A stretch of 64,000 nt of DNA from positions 1 to 64,000 of the forward strand of contig JAFLCG010000019.1 in assembly GCA_017303635.1 (NCBI GenBank), given 5' to 3'. Positions within the stretch are counted from its first letter, which is position 1. The number at the start of each line of letters is the position of its first letter. The notes beneath the pieces were generated by a model, which worked only from the letters and a program-made list of their open reading frames with translations, made no database searches and had not been told where the DNA came from. This document shows, piece by piece, positions 7,494-16,624 of this stretch. The position numbers and the translations under genes are program-made. Source of the stretch: Anaerolineae bacterium. GTDB taxonomy: Bacteria; Chloroflexota; Anaerolineae; Aggregatilineales; Phototrophicaceae.

Positions 7494-9952
7494 GATGCCG
7501 CCATTGTGGTGGACTTCTCAGTATCCTTATGCTCTTTTTCCTCAGCCTCGCGGTCTTTATCCCGCTGACGCTGCCGGGGTGCAGCCATCAACATCCGGTC
7601 GATAACTTGCTGCATCTCCGTCACAAAGATGAACTTCATATCACTTTGAAGTTCTTTGGGAATATCTTCTAGGTCCTTCCGGTTATCGGCAGGCAGAATG
7701 ATCTTATGGATACCTGCGCGCCGCGCCGCCAGCACCTTCTCTTTGATTCCGCCCACCGGCAGCACTTTTCCACGCAGCGTGATCTCACCCGTCATAGCAT
7801 GATCACTGCGAACTTTACGCTCAGTAAAGGCTGAGAGAATCGCCGTCGCCAGGGTGATCCCTGCAGAGGGACCTTCCTTCGGCACAGCCCCTTCCGGCAA
7901 ATGGAGATGGACATCGTAGTTTTCGAAATCATCGTAGGGAATATCGAAGTCCTTAGCCCGTGACCGTACATAGCTGAGGGCGGTCTGCGCCGATTCCTGC
8001 ATCACCTCCCCCAGTTGGCCGGTAAGCATCAACGAACCTTTACCCGGTAACACCGAGGCTTCTATCACCAGAATGTCACCGCCATCATATGTCCATGAGA
8101 GGCCAGTAACCAGCCCAACGCTATGTGATTTATGTGCCAACCGTTCCGTATAGTAGGCCGGGCCGAGATAGCTACGAACCTGATTAGCCGTAACACGGCG
8201 CGGATAACTCTTGCCATCAGCGACTTGCCGAGCCACCTTACGGCAAACACTGGCAATCTCGCGATCCAAATTGCGAACACCGGCTTCGTAGGTGTACTCT
8301 CGGATCAACGACTGGATGGCCGGTTTCTCCAGTGTCACGCGTGCGGCCTTCAGGCCGTGCGCTTCAATCTGATTGGGAATCAGGTATTGCTGGGCAATAG
8401 CGATCTTTTCTTCTTCGATATAGCCGCTGAATTCAATCACTTCCAGCCGATCGAGCAATGCATCAGGCATCGGATCGAGGTCATTGGCAGTGGTGATAAA
8501 CAGGACTTTAGAAAGATCGTAGGGAACATCCAGATAGTGATCGGAAAACGCATAATTCTGTTCCGGATCGAGCACTTCTAACAAAGCTGAGGAAGGATCA
8601 CCACGGAAATCATTCCCCAGTTTGTCAATCTCATCCAGCACAAACACCGGATTCACCGTACCCGCCCGCTTCATGGTCTGGATGATCCGTCCCGGTAAAG
8701 CGCCGATATACGTCCGGCGATGCCCGCGTATCTCGGCTTCGTCACGCACGCCGCCCAGGCTCACCCGGACAAATTCTCGTCCCAAAGCACGCGCAATGCT
8801 TTTACCGAGCGAGGTTTTCCCAACGCCGGGCGGACCAACAAAGCACAAAATCGGGCTTTTCATCTTGCTGGTCGCCAACTTACGAACAGCAATATATTCG
8901 ATGATCCGATCTTTGATCTTCTTCAGCCCATAGTGGTCTTTGTTGAGCACTTCCTCCGCATGAGTCAAATCCAGGTTATCTTCGCTCGACTTGGTCCACG
9001 GAATAGAAGTCAGCCAATCGATATAGGTGCGGATAATCCCCACTTCAGGAGCCATCGGCGGCATGATATTTAAACGAGACATCTCTTTCATAGCGCGCTC
9101 GTGAATTTCGTCCGGCAGATTTGCCGCCATGATTTGTTCACGAACGTCATTTAGGTCTTGCTGAAAGATGTCCGTTTCGCCCAACTCAGTTTGAATGATT
9201 CGCATCTGTTCACGCAGGAACATTTCCCGCTGACCGCGATCCATCTCTTGCTGAACCTGATTACTAATTTCATCCTTCAACTCAAGGACATTGATCTCCT
9301 GTCCCAACAGCACGGCCACCCGCTGGAGGCGGCGATCAATTTCCCGCATTTCCAACAAACGCTGCTGGTCATCAAAACTAAGGCTCAGGGCCGCCGCCAC
9401 ATGGTCAGCCAAAAGTCCCGGTTCAGTCAGATTCAACATATACTCGATGACTTCATCAGGGATGGTGGTATTCAGATCGGCAGCACGCCGGAGCAAACTT
9501 TCAACGGTTTGCATCAACACACGGGTTTCCCCGGCATTCCGGCGTACATCCTTGATAGGTCGCGCCCGAGCAATAATGTAAGGATCGGTCTGAATGACTT
9601 CCACAACCTCGACACGACGACGACCTTCGGTCAAGACATGGAAGTGATCGTCCGGTAGGCGCATCGCCCGCCCCGGTGACAATTCAGTACCAATCGAATA
9701 TAAGTCTTCAGGCACGGGGTTTATCGCCGAAGGATCACGCTGAGCAATACCGATAGCGGTAGATTTCTGGTTCAGGGCAGCCCGCAAACCGGTCAAGCCC
9801 CGGCTTCCACGCACAGATATCGGTGTCACCAGGGAAGGAAATACAATCGCCTCTCGCAACGGAATCACCGGGCATTCGATGAGACCGTGATCGTCTAGCT
9901 CGGCATCCGGGATGCTGGAAAAATCACGCTTACCAGCATGGTTAATGGTCAA
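7490..9952 (-). CDS. lon: ATP-dependent protease Lon
   Basis: A full-length 820-residue cytoplasmic LonA protease. It has the N-terminal substrate-binding domain (about 25-230), a central coiled region, the AAA+ module with Walker A GPPGVGKT at 373-380 and Walker B FVLDEID, and the C-terminal protease domain. The catalytic serine is S696 in KEGPSAGIT, and the lysine is K739 in GGIKEKV, 43 residues on as in E. coli Lon. Translation seems to start at TTG (9950-9952) with AGAGG just upstream, since no nearby ATG exists in frame. The tail after residue 785 is rich in Glu, Lys and Arg. It is the first gene of a minus-strand stack running to the LysM lipoprotein. Confidence 0.95.
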   Translation of the reverse strand: MTINHAGKRDFSSIPDAELDDHGLIECPVIPLREAIVFPSLVTPISVRGSRGLTGLRAALNQKSTAIGIAQRDPSAINPVPEDLYSIGTELSPGRAMRLPDDHFHVLTEGRRRVEVVEVIQTDPYIIARARPIKDVRRNAGETRVLMQTVESLLRRAADLNTTIPDEVIEYMLNLTEPGLLADHVAAALSLSFDDQQRLLEMREIDRRLQRVAVLLGQEINVLELKDEISNQVQQEMDRGQREMFLREQMRIIQTELGETDIFQQDLNDVREQIMAANLPDEIHERAMKEMSRLNIMPPMAPEVGIIRTYIDWLTSIPWTKSSEDNLDLTHAEEVLNKDHYGLKKIKDRIIEYIAVRKLATSKMKSPILCFVGPPGVGKTSLGKSIARALGREFVRVSLGGVRDEAEIRGHRRTYIGALPGRIIQTMKRAGTVNPVFVLDEIDKLGNDFRGDPSSALLEVLDPEQNYAFSDHYLDVPYDLSKVLFITTANDLDPMPDALLDRLEVIEFSGYIEEEKIAIAQQYLIPNQIEAHGLKAARVTLEKPAIQSLIREYTYEAGVRNLDREIASVCRKVARQVADGKSYPRRVTANQVRSYLGPAYYTERLAHKSHSVGLVTGLSWTYDGGDILVIEASVLPGKGSLMLTGQLGEVMQESAQTALSYVRSRAKDFDIPYDDFENYDVHLHLPEGAVPKEGPSAGITLATAILSAFTERKVRSDHAMTGEITLRGKVLPVGGIKEKVLAARRAGIHKIILPADNRKDLEDIPKELQSDMKFIFVTEMQQVIDRMLMAAPRQRQRDKDREAEEKEHKDTEKSTTMAAS

Positions 9953-10096
9953 TATCGCCTCTGGAATGGGTCACTTGCTTCTCGTCACACCAGTGTAGCG
10001 GACTCACTAGCTACGGTAAATGATGAGTCCCGTTCCACACTTGGATGCCCGACAGCGTTGGGCTAGACTGGTATAGATTGAAGTGAGGAGCAGGGT

Positions 10097-11476
10097 ATGC
10101 GCGCAAGCTTGTGGGTTGTGATTGTCGTGGCGCTGGTGGTTGTCGCAGCCATCGTAGTCGTCGGTCAGCAATTGGTACAACCACCGCGGGGGTTGATCGC
10201 CAATGCAGGATTCTCCCCGGAAGTGATCTCACCTAATGCCGATGGAACGGACGATGTGACTGTCTTTAGCTATACCCTTCACCGAAATGCCCGCATTTCA
10301 ATCCGATTGACCTCAAGCGAAGGACAAAGCTTCTACTTCCGGGAAAATGAAGCTCGTATTCCCAATGATTATTCAGTCCAATTCAGCGGTGTCGTTGACG
10401 GCTATACACTCCCCAATGAAACCCTGTCTGGAGAGCCACTACGCCGCCTCGTACCGGACGGAGATTACATCTGGACACTGGAAGCAGTTGATGAGGCCGG
10501 TGAGCGTGCCGAACTGTCCGGCAAACTCCAGGTTGTCGATGGGGATGCCGTTTTACCCGAATTAGTCAACTTCAGTATCTCGCCAACCGTTTTCAGTCCC
10601 AATCAGGACGGGATTGCAGACCGTACTCAGATGACCGTCTACCTGCCCAAAGATGCAACCTTGCTCACTTATCTGGTCGGTGCAAGTGGCGAACAAATCT
10701 TCGTTCCCGAATCGCTGCTAGATCGTAAGGATGGAGAACCCGGCCGCCATAGCTTTGACTACGACGGGGGCATTGATCTTGGTGTAGAACCCCCGCCAGA
10801 TGGTGATTATCAGGTTGTGATCGAGGCGATGGACGCTGAGGGCCAACAGATGCGCGTCACCTCACAGATTACGATTGAGAATGGCGGTGAACCGCAGGCA
10901 GAAATCTCGACCCAACCCAATGGAATCGACGTCCTTTTCACAACAGCGCCTTATGAGGATCGTTATCTCAGTACGATGGATATTCCCGGGGAAGCCATCG
11001 CTCAACCCGAAATCACCGATGACCTGGGGTTTTCATCCATCACCATGCCGGTAGGCGATTTACTGGTATTCCAATTGACCGTCGAAAATTATGGACGTAC
11101 GCCTATTCGGACCAGCGGTCCCTGGGCAGGAACCGTCTACCAATGGGATCAGGTCTTTGGTGCAATGGGTGAATATGAGCAATCAGGATCATGGCGCGTT
11201 GGGATTCAGTGTTCGACCAGCAGCAGTTCGTGGCCTTACCGGTGGGGGCTTGGTCAACCGGACTCTCTCCACCAGATTGAAAGCAATGACGGGAACACCT
11301 ACTACTACTTACTCCCAGGTGAACGCGCTGTGGTATGGGGCGCAGTCCGCATGACGGAACTGATAGCCGCCCGTAACCCGCAGCAATGCTGGGCCGGGTT
11401 AATTCACGAAGATGTAGCTGTACCGAACCCACGTGTAGGGGCAAGAGATATTTTGCTGACACCGTTAAGCAGTTAA
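10097..11476 (+). CDS. Membrane-anchored protein with two FlgD-type Ig-like repeats
   Basis: A 459-residue exported protein. An N-terminal hydrophobic helix (about 5-27) is a signal or anchor. Two FlgD-Ig-like modules follow, each opening with a calcium-binding-like loop: SPNADGTDDVTVF (about 49-61) and SPNQDGIADRTQM (about 168-180). Such modules are common in secreted and cell-surface proteins and act as stalks or adhesive domains. The C-terminal part (about 290-459) has WAGTVYQWDQVF and several tryptophans but no family I recognise. GAGGAG precedes the ATG. It is the first gene of a plus-strand group with a PhnD-like lipoprotein and two glycosyltransferases. Confidence 0.75.
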   Translation: MRASLWVVIVVALVVVAAIVVVGQQLVQPPRGLIANAGFSPEVISPNADGTDDVTVFSYTLHRNARISIRLTSSEGQSFYFRENEARIPNDYSVQFSGVVDGYTLPNETLSGEPLRRLVPDGDYIWTLEAVDEAGERAELSGKLQVVDGDAVLPELVNFSISPTVFSPNQDGIADRTQMTVYLPKDATLLTYLVGASGEQIFVPESLLDRKDGEPGRHSFDYDGGIDLGVEPPPDGDYQVVIEAMDAEGQQMRVTSQITIENGGEPQAEISTQPNGIDVLFTTAPYEDRYLSTMDIPGEAIAQPEITDDLGFSSITMPVGDLLVFQLTVENYGRTPIRTSGPWAGTVYQWDQVFGAMGEYEQSGSWRVGIQCSTSSSSWPYRWGLGQPDSLHQIESNDGNTYYYLLPGERAVVWGAVRMTELIAARNPQQCWAGLIHEDVAVPNPRVGARDILLTPLSS

Positions 11477-11488
11477 GCTGCGCCGTGA

Positions 11489-11497
11489 TGTTATAAT
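11489..11497 (+). promoter_or_regulatory. Extended -10 promoter element for the PhnD-like lipoprotein gene
   Basis: The bases TGTTATAAT match the extended -10 consensus TGnTATAAT exactly, 40 bp upstream of the GTG start of the next gene. No good -35 hexamer lies at 16-18 bp, as is allowed for extended -10 promoters. This would let the lipoprotein and glycosyltransferase genes be expressed apart from the gene before them. Confidence 0.45.
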
Positions 11498-11537
11498 CGA
11501 GTTAGTCTGGGTCACCTGCTTGCAAAGGGATTGTGCT

Positions 11538-12542
11538 GTGAAACGTCGTGCGTCCAGTTCGCTCTTCCTGACAGTGCTCTTGCTGATATTGGTGATAATC
11601 CTGCCAGCTTGCCGTCGTCGCACCGAACTTCAGCCCACTCCCTTACCTACCTTGACGCCAACGCCGCGCTCTACTCCCCTGCCTGCCGTGGCAACCGCCG
11701 TACCCGTCGGATCAGAGTCCAGTCCGGTACAGATGTTGATTCAACCTTTTGGCGAACGCGATGACGCCACAGCGGCAGCAGCAGACTTCCAGGCCGCATT
11801 GACCGAGCGTACTGGATTTGCCTTTGAAGTCCAGTTAGTCAACCGACCAGCCGAAGCTCTGACAGCCCTTTGCAACTCAACTGGAAGTGGCAATACCGTC
11901 GCATGGTTGACGGATACCGCTTATGGGGTTGCATCCTTGCTGGACTGTGGTCAACCACTGGCACAAGTTGAGCGCCGGATTGGTAGTAACACCACCAGTG
12001 GGCGTGCCCTGGAGATCATTACTACCGCTGAACTCGGTCTCGAATCGGTAATAGCCCTTGATGGGCGCACCTTCTGCCGACTGGGCCCAACCGATTTCTA
12101 TAGCTGGTTGGGGTTGGGTCTGGCACTTGCCTCCAATGAGCTTAGTCCAGTGAACAATGTTGATTCCATCCGCGATATGGAAGATTTAGAAACGCTCATC
12201 CGCGCCGTCGCGGAAGGAGACTGCGATGCCGCCGGTATTCCCGCGGGGTCCCTCGAACTACTAGAAGATGAACTCGGCGACGCAGCGACCCAAGTCACGA
12301 TACTAGAGACTACACCCGAGTTCCCCTATGCTGTCTTGACTGTTGCACCCAACTTGCCCCTGGGTATCCGGGAAGCGCTTGCCGAGGTCATTCTGGAGTT
12401 GGCTGATGACAATGAGACCGCTCTCTTGCTACGCCCATTGCTGGGTCAGTCAGGGATCATTTCAGCTACTGAAGATGATTTTGACGATCTCATCCGCTTC
12501 TTACGCTCAACTGGACTGGACTTCCGCGAATTAGGACAGTAA
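11538..12542 (+). CDS. PhnD-like solute-binding lipoprotein
   Basis: A 334-residue lipoprotein with signal LLLILVIILPAC, the cysteine being lipidated, followed by a Pro/Thr-rich linker. The body (PVQMLIQPFGERDD ... TGFAFEVQLVNRPAEALTAL ... GDCDAAGIPAG) has the layout of the periplasmic phosphate/phosphonate-binding PhnD superfamily (TAXI-like/PhnD). No transporter permease or ATPase is adjacent, so transport is not assured; a sensory role is equally possible. I chose the GTG at 11538-11540 because AGGGA lies seven bases upstream; an in-frame ATG at 11520 is weaker. The next gene begins seven bases after the stop. Confidence 0.72.
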   Translation: MKRRASSSLFLTVLLLILVIILPACRRRTELQPTPLPTLTPTPRSTPLPAVATAVPVGSESSPVQMLIQPFGERDDATAAAADFQAALTERTGFAFEVQLVNRPAEALTALCNSTGSGNTVAWLTDTAYGVASLLDCGQPLAQVERRIGSNTTSGRALEIITTAELGLESVIALDGRTFCRLGPTDFYSWLGLGLALASNELSPVNNVDSIRDMEDLETLIRAVAEGDCDAAGIPAGSLELLEDELGDAATQVTILETTPEFPYAVLTVAPNLPLGIREALAEVILELADDNETALLLRPLLGQSGIISATEDDFDDLIRFLRSTGLDFRELGQ

Positions 12543-12549
12543 ATCACCT

Positions 12550-13482
12550 GTGCTTGATATAGCTGTTGTCATCGTCACCTGGAATGTCAGGGAATTGGTG
12601 CTGGAAGCAATCCGCAGTTTGTATGTGGATATTGCTTCCAGTGGCCTGGCAGTCGAAGTATGGGTTGTAGACAGTGCGTCCAGTGATGGCACAATCGAAG
12701 CAATCCGAAACGCCTTCCCTCAAACACACCTTATCGCCAGCACCGAAAACCTTGGTTTTGGCCGTGCCAATAATCTGGCCTTGCATAAAATCGGTTTTGG
12801 ACAAGCCAATCCAGGGCGCGATTTACCAACCGCTGTCTATCTGCTCAATCCCGATACAATCACCCATCTTGGTGCAACACGTATTCTCTATGATGTGTTG
12901 TTAAGTCAACCTACGGTTGGATTAATTGGGGCGCACCTGTCTTACGGTGATGGTACCTTTCAGCACAGTGCGTTCGGCTTCCCCGGATTACGGCAGTTAT
13001 GGGTGGAATTCTTCCCTACACCAGGTCGGCTGATCGAGGGATCGTTTAATGGGCGCTACCCACAGGCTGCCTATGCTGGATCATCCCCGTTTCCAGTAGA
13101 TTGTGTCTTGGGAGCAACCATGATGATTCGCAGGGAAGTTATCGAGCAAACAGGCATGTTCGATGAGCAGTACTTCATGTACTGCGAAGAAATCGACTGG
13201 GCATGGCGGATCCATAAAGCAGGATGGCAGGTTTATTGTGTCCCAACAGCCCGTGTAACCCATTTGGGTGGGCAAAGTACGGGACTAGTCCGACCACGCG
13301 CTATCATCGACCTATGGACAAGCAGGCTGCTCCTGTTTGATAAACACTACCCACCGTGGAAGCGCCAGTTGGCGCGGCAGATGATTAAGTGGGGCATGTC
13401 CCGAAAACTGAGACAAGAGAGCAATGCGGAGGTTTTGGCCGCTTATCGCCAGGTACAGAAATTGGCAGATTCAGACTCATGA
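12550..13482 (+). CDS. Family 2 glycosyltransferase, rhamnosyltransferase-like
   Basis: A 310-residue cytoplasmic GT-A enzyme that should add a sugar to a lipid-linked surface glycan. The N-terminus DIAVVIVTWNVRELV binds the nucleotide. YLLNPDT is the metal-binding region, and the C-terminal FDEQYFMYCEEIDWAWR is the classic block of WbbL-like rhamnosyltransferases. The start is GTG. It ends in a four-base ATGA overlap with the next glycosyltransferase, so the pair is co-translated. Sugar and acceptor are unknown. Confidence 0.88.
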   Translation: MLDIAVVIVTWNVRELVLEAIRSLYVDIASSGLAVEVWVVDSASSDGTIEAIRNAFPQTHLIASTENLGFGRANNLALHKIGFGQANPGRDLPTAVYLLNPDTITHLGATRILYDVLLSQPTVGLIGAHLSYGDGTFQHSAFGFPGLRQLWVEFFPTPGRLIEGSFNGRYPQAAYAGSSPFPVDCVLGATMMIRREVIEQTGMFDEQYFMYCEEIDWAWRIHKAGWQVYCVPTARVTHLGGQSTGLVRPRAIIDLWTSRLLLFDKHYPPWKRQLARQMIKWGMSRKLRQESNAEVLAAYRQVQKLADSDS

Positions 13483-14243
13483 AGCTTACCGCGATCATCC
13501 TCACGTACAATGAAGCTGCCCACATTATGGACTGCATTGAAAGTGTCCGCTTCGCTGACGACGTGCTGATATTTGATTCATTCAGCAAAGACAATACCCT
13601 CGACTTGGCACAAAAAGCAGGTGCCCGCGTCCTTCAACATACGTTTAAGAACTATGCTGACCAGCGTAATACCGCTCTAGCGACTGTGACCGGTTCCACG
13701 GATTGGGTGCTCTTCGTGGATGCGGATGAGCGCGTCACCCCAGCCTTAGCAGCGGAGATAAATACTGTGCTGGGGAAATCAGAATACGCTGGTTGGCGCA
13801 TTCCGCGTCACAATTACATCTTTGGCAAACTCACACGTGGCGCAGGTTGGTTCCCGGACTATCAAACACGCCTGCTGCGTGTCGGGAAATCACGCTATGA
13901 TCCTGAACGGCAAGTCCACGAGTTGGTACTGTTGGAGGGTGAACTTGGCACGCTCAAGGAACCTTTTATCCATTACAACTATCAGAACGTCACCCAGTTC
14001 CATGCCAAACAGCGGCGCTACTCGGATTATGATGCGCGTATCCTATTTGAGAGCGGTATCCGGCCCAAACCCCAAAACTACGTCTTGCAACCCTGGCGAC
14101 AGTTCTGGTGGCGCTTCTGGACGCTCCAAGGCTATCAGGACGGGCTGCACGGGCTGCATCTGAGCCTATTGCTCGGCTGGTATGAATTTCGAAAATACCT
14201 GCGCTTAAAGGCCTTATGGGGCGCCAGAACAGCCGCCCCCTGA
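13479..14243 (+). CDS. Family 2 glycosyltransferase, WaaE/KdtX-like
   Basis: A 254-residue GT2 enzyme. MKLTAIILTYNEAAHI is the usual start, DVLIFDSFSKDNT follows, and WVLFVDADERV carries the DxD metal site. The RQVHELVLLEGELG and FIHYNYQN blocks match the WaaE/LPS-core glucosyltransferase-like group, found also in bacteria without LPS. I set the start at the ATG overlapping the stop of the previous gene; the frame is open 30 codons further up but that part lies inside the neighbour. Its stop faces the hpf stop five bases away. Confidence 0.88.
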   Translation: MKLTAIILTYNEAAHIMDCIESVRFADDVLIFDSFSKDNTLDLAQKAGARVLQHTFKNYADQRNTALATVTGSTDWVLFVDADERVTPALAAEINTVLGKSEYAGWRIPRHNYIFGKLTRGAGWFPDYQTRLLRVGKSRYDPERQVHELVLLEGELGTLKEPFIHYNYQNVTQFHAKQRRYSDYDARILFESGIRPKPQNYVLQPWRQFWWRFWTLQGYQDGLHGLHLSLLLGWYEFRKYLRLKALWGARTAAP

Positions 14244-14247
14244 GAAG

Positions 14248-14829
14248 TTACTCAACCCGAGGGATGAGGATGCCGTAATCTCCGGTCTTACGATGGTATA
14301 GGAGATTGATACTGCCGTTTTCCTGATTGAAGAACATGAAGAAGTCATGCCCCAGCAGTTCCATCTGCTCGATGGCTTCCGATTCAGTCATTGCAGATAC
14401 AGACACAGTCTTCCGACGGGCAACCTCTGGCCCGGTTCCCTCGTCCTCGACAAACGGTTCGCTTTGTGGGATGGCCTCCGCTGTCGCCAGTTCATCCGCG
14501 CTCATAATGAAGCGATCCCGACCCTTGCGGCTGCGTTTGCCCTTGAAGCGTTCGATCTGGCGGTACATCTTGTCAACCGCGTCACTCAGCACCAATGCCG
14601 CCTCGCCAGCACCCCGCTCCTCTGCACGCAGGATTGCCCCCCGTGCGTGACGAATCGTGATCTCAGCCCCAATAATATCCTGCCCGCGTTTGGTCTTTTC
14701 GTGAGTGAAATCGACCCGCAGCGCGGCAATATTGGGTAAATAACGGTCGAGCTTCTCTACCCGTTGTCGCGTTTCAGCCTCCAGTGCTTCAGTAACCTTG
14801 AGATTGTGTCCCTGGATGGTGAGTTCCAT
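14248..14829 (-). CDS. hpf: Long-form ribosome hibernation-promoting factor HPF
   Basis: A 193-residue ribosome-associated factor that inactivates ribosomes as 100S dimers in slow growth. Residues 1-100 (MELTIQGHNLKVTEALEAETRQRVEKL) form the S30AE domain that sits in the mRNA/tRNA channel. Residues about 135-190 (RRKTVSVSAMTESEAIEQMELLGHDFFMF ... VLYRR-like YHRKTGDYGIL) form the dimerisation domain that defines the long form. A strong AAAGGAG ribosome site lies six bases before the ATG. ComF is the next gene upstream, a frequent neighbour pair in Firmicutes and Chloroflexi. Confidence 0.93.
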   Translation of the reverse strand: MELTIQGHNLKVTEALEAETRQRVEKLDRYLPNIAALRVDFTHEKTKRGQDIIGAEITIRHARGAILRAEERGAGEAALVLSDAVDKMYRQIERFKGKRSRKGRDRFIMSADELATAEAIPQSEPFVEDEGTGPEVARRKTVSVSAMTESEAIEQMELLGHDFFMFFNQENGSINLLYHRKTGDYGILIPRVE

Positions 14830-14859
14830 CGCATGCTCCTTTGGACTGGGGTGAATGAA

Positions 14860-15576
14860 TTAATTTTGCGCGGCAGTAACGGTCAGGCCATACACTGACA
14901 GCGCACCGGCATCAAAAAGTGCTTGAGCACAGGCACCAAGGGTCGCCCCTGTAGTATAAACATCATCAATTAGGAGTATGGATCTGCCAGTAACCAGGTC
15001 GGGGTGCGCGATAAAGGCATCGACCAGATTACGACGGCGCTCAGTAGCGCTCAGGCCAACTTGTGAGCGAGTAAGACGGGTCCGTTCTACAGCAACAGTG
15101 ACCATCGGGATCATGGTTTCATCAGCGACAATTGCTGCCAGTAGTTCACTTTGATTATAACCCCGTTCTTTCAAACGATGCGTATGCAAAGGTACTGGAA
15201 TAATCGTGTCAAATTGCCATCCTTTAGCACGTACCTGCTCAGTCAAGCGATTACCTAGTGGGACTGCGATTAAGCGTGTATGGTCGTACTTGAGGGCTTG
15301 TACTGCTTCACGTATCACTCCCTTATGAACTGCGGTTGAGGTAATGGCGTTTAGGGGAGGGAGAGGCTGTACCGAATTTGGAGGACGAGTATGGGTCAGA
15401 ATATTCAGGCATCCGGTGCAGATGACAGTATCCACCTTTCCGCAACCGAGGCATCGCGGTGGAAAAACCAGATTCAGGGTCTCTTTCCAAATGGATTCAG
15501 CAATGGCGCTAATACGTGACAAACTAAGATTACTTCGGGTTACTACAGGAAATTGAGGGGGCAGTCGATTATCCAT
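14860..15576 (-). CDS. comF: ComF-family amidophosphoribosyltransferase-like protein
   Basis: A 238-residue protein with an N-terminal zinc ribbon (CLGCGKVDTVICTGC, about 43-57) and a C-terminal type I phosphoribosyltransferase domain. The PRPP loop is SILLIDDVYTTGATL near residues 198-212. In naturally competent bacteria ComF helps single-stranded DNA uptake and processing; whether this organism is competent is not shown here. It lies 30 bp upstream of hpf and is separated from tadC by a hairpin. Confidence 0.88.
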   Translation of the reverse strand: MDNRLPPQFPVVTRSNLSLSRISAIAESIWKETLNLVFPPRCLGCGKVDTVICTGCLNILTHTRPPNSVQPLPPLNAITSTAVHKGVIREAVQALKYDHTRLIAVPLGNRLTEQVRAKGWQFDTIIPVPLHTHRLKERGYNQSELLAAIVADETMIPMVTVAVERTRLTRSQVGLSATERRRNLVDAFIAHPDLVTGRSILLIDDVYTTGATLGACAQALFDAGALSVYGLTVTAAQN

Positions 15577-15629
15577 GAAGACGCACCCTGCTCATTGAGC
15601 GCGTTATTTTCATAGCACAATGGACCAAA

Positions 15630-15650
15630 GAGCCGAGAATGTCTCGGCTC
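15630..15650 (-). terminator. Hairpin terminator after tadC
   Basis: GAGCCGAGA (15630-15638) pairs with 15642-15650 around a 3-base loop, 12 bp beyond the tadC stop. The minus-strand tail is TTTGG, a weak U-run. Its place at the end of the five-gene Tad group and before comF fits a terminator. Confidence 0.6.
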
Positions 15651-15664
15651 CCCAAAACGAACTA

Positions 15665-16606
15665 CTAGATCTTACCCAATGCACCGCTATTTAAGAGCGA
15701 AATGACCGCCGGGCCAAGCAGAACGATCCACAGCGACGGGAAGATGAGCAAAACCATCGGGATCATCATCTTGACCGGAGCCTGATGGGCCTTCTCTTGC
15801 GCCCGTTGGCGACGCTTGACGCGCATCTGATCGGATTGCACCCGTAAAATCTTGTTCAGACTCACACCAAGCTGATCGGCTTGAATAACCGCAGCGGTGA
15901 AGCTGGTAATGTCCGGCACCTGCATACGTTCAGCCATATCTCGAAGTGCTTCACGCCGCAGTTTTCCAAGCTGAATTTCTCGGAGTACACGACCAAAGGC
16001 AATTGCCAGATCATTATCCCATTTCTCGTAGATCTTACCCATGGCCTGGTCAAAGCCTAACCCGGCTTCAACGCAGATCGAAAGCAGATCAAGCGCATCA
16101 GGCAGCGCCCGCAAGATATTCTCCTGACGGCGAGAAATCTTGCTCTGTAACCACATTACCGGCAGAATGAAACCTAATCCTGCCCCACCAGCTACATACA
16201 GGATAGCATTCGGATTGCGCTCAGCCGCAAACACGAAAAACACCATGAACGCCAGCAGCGCCAAACCCAGTGTTGCCCCAATCCGCATCGCAAAGAACGT
16301 TGTGGGCTCAATCTGCCCTGCCATACCCGCTAATTCGAGCTTCTTGCGGGTATCATCAATTTGGCTTTGTGGGGTGAGCTTGGCAACCAGATCACTTAAT
16401 CGCCGCATGATGGGCAGCAGGACGCGATCTTTGAATGGCAGAGAGAGCTCAATCTCTTCCAGAGATTCGGGCGCTTCTCGGTCACCAAATTGGGCCAGTC
16501 GATCTTGTAGAGGATCGCGGTTGCGGTCATCGCGCAATCCCATGTAGACCAGGACACCGACAACAGCCAGTATAACGACAATGAAAATAGGAATCAGGTT
16601 TTCCAT
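15665..16606 (-). CDS. tadC: Tad pilus inner-membrane platform protein TadC
   Basis: A 313-residue type II secretion F-domain membrane protein. There is a TM helix at 5-22, two close to 115-160, and one at the C-terminus. The cytoplasmic F domain contains LPDALDLLSICVEAGLGFDQAM and the C-terminal KKxxx-like RVKRRQRAQEKAHQAPVKMMIP. With TadB it forms the platform driven by the CpaF ATPase. The gene is 18 bp after tadB and ends the operon at a hairpin. Confidence 0.9.
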   Translation of the reverse strand: MENLIPIFIVVILAVVGVLVYMGLRDDRNRDPLQDRLAQFGDREAPESLEEIELSLPFKDRVLLPIMRRLSDLVAKLTPQSQIDDTRKKLELAGMAGQIEPTTFFAMRIGATLGLALLAFMVFFVFAAERNPNAILYVAGGAGLGFILPVMWLQSKISRRQENILRALPDALDLLSICVEAGLGFDQAMGKIYEKWDNDLAIAFGRVLREIQLGKLRREALRDMAERMQVPDITSFTAAVIQADQLGVSLNKILRVQSDQMRVKRRQRAQEKAHQAPVKMMIPMVLLIFPSLWIVLLGPAVISLLNSGALGKI

Positions 16607-16624
16607 AGACGCTTGCGCTCCGGG

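Noticed and set aside
11520..11537. ATG start at 11520 for the PhnD-like gene
   Set aside because: The GTG at 11538 has a well-placed AGGGA; the upstream ATG lacks a ribosome site and puts an acidic residue ahead of the signal.
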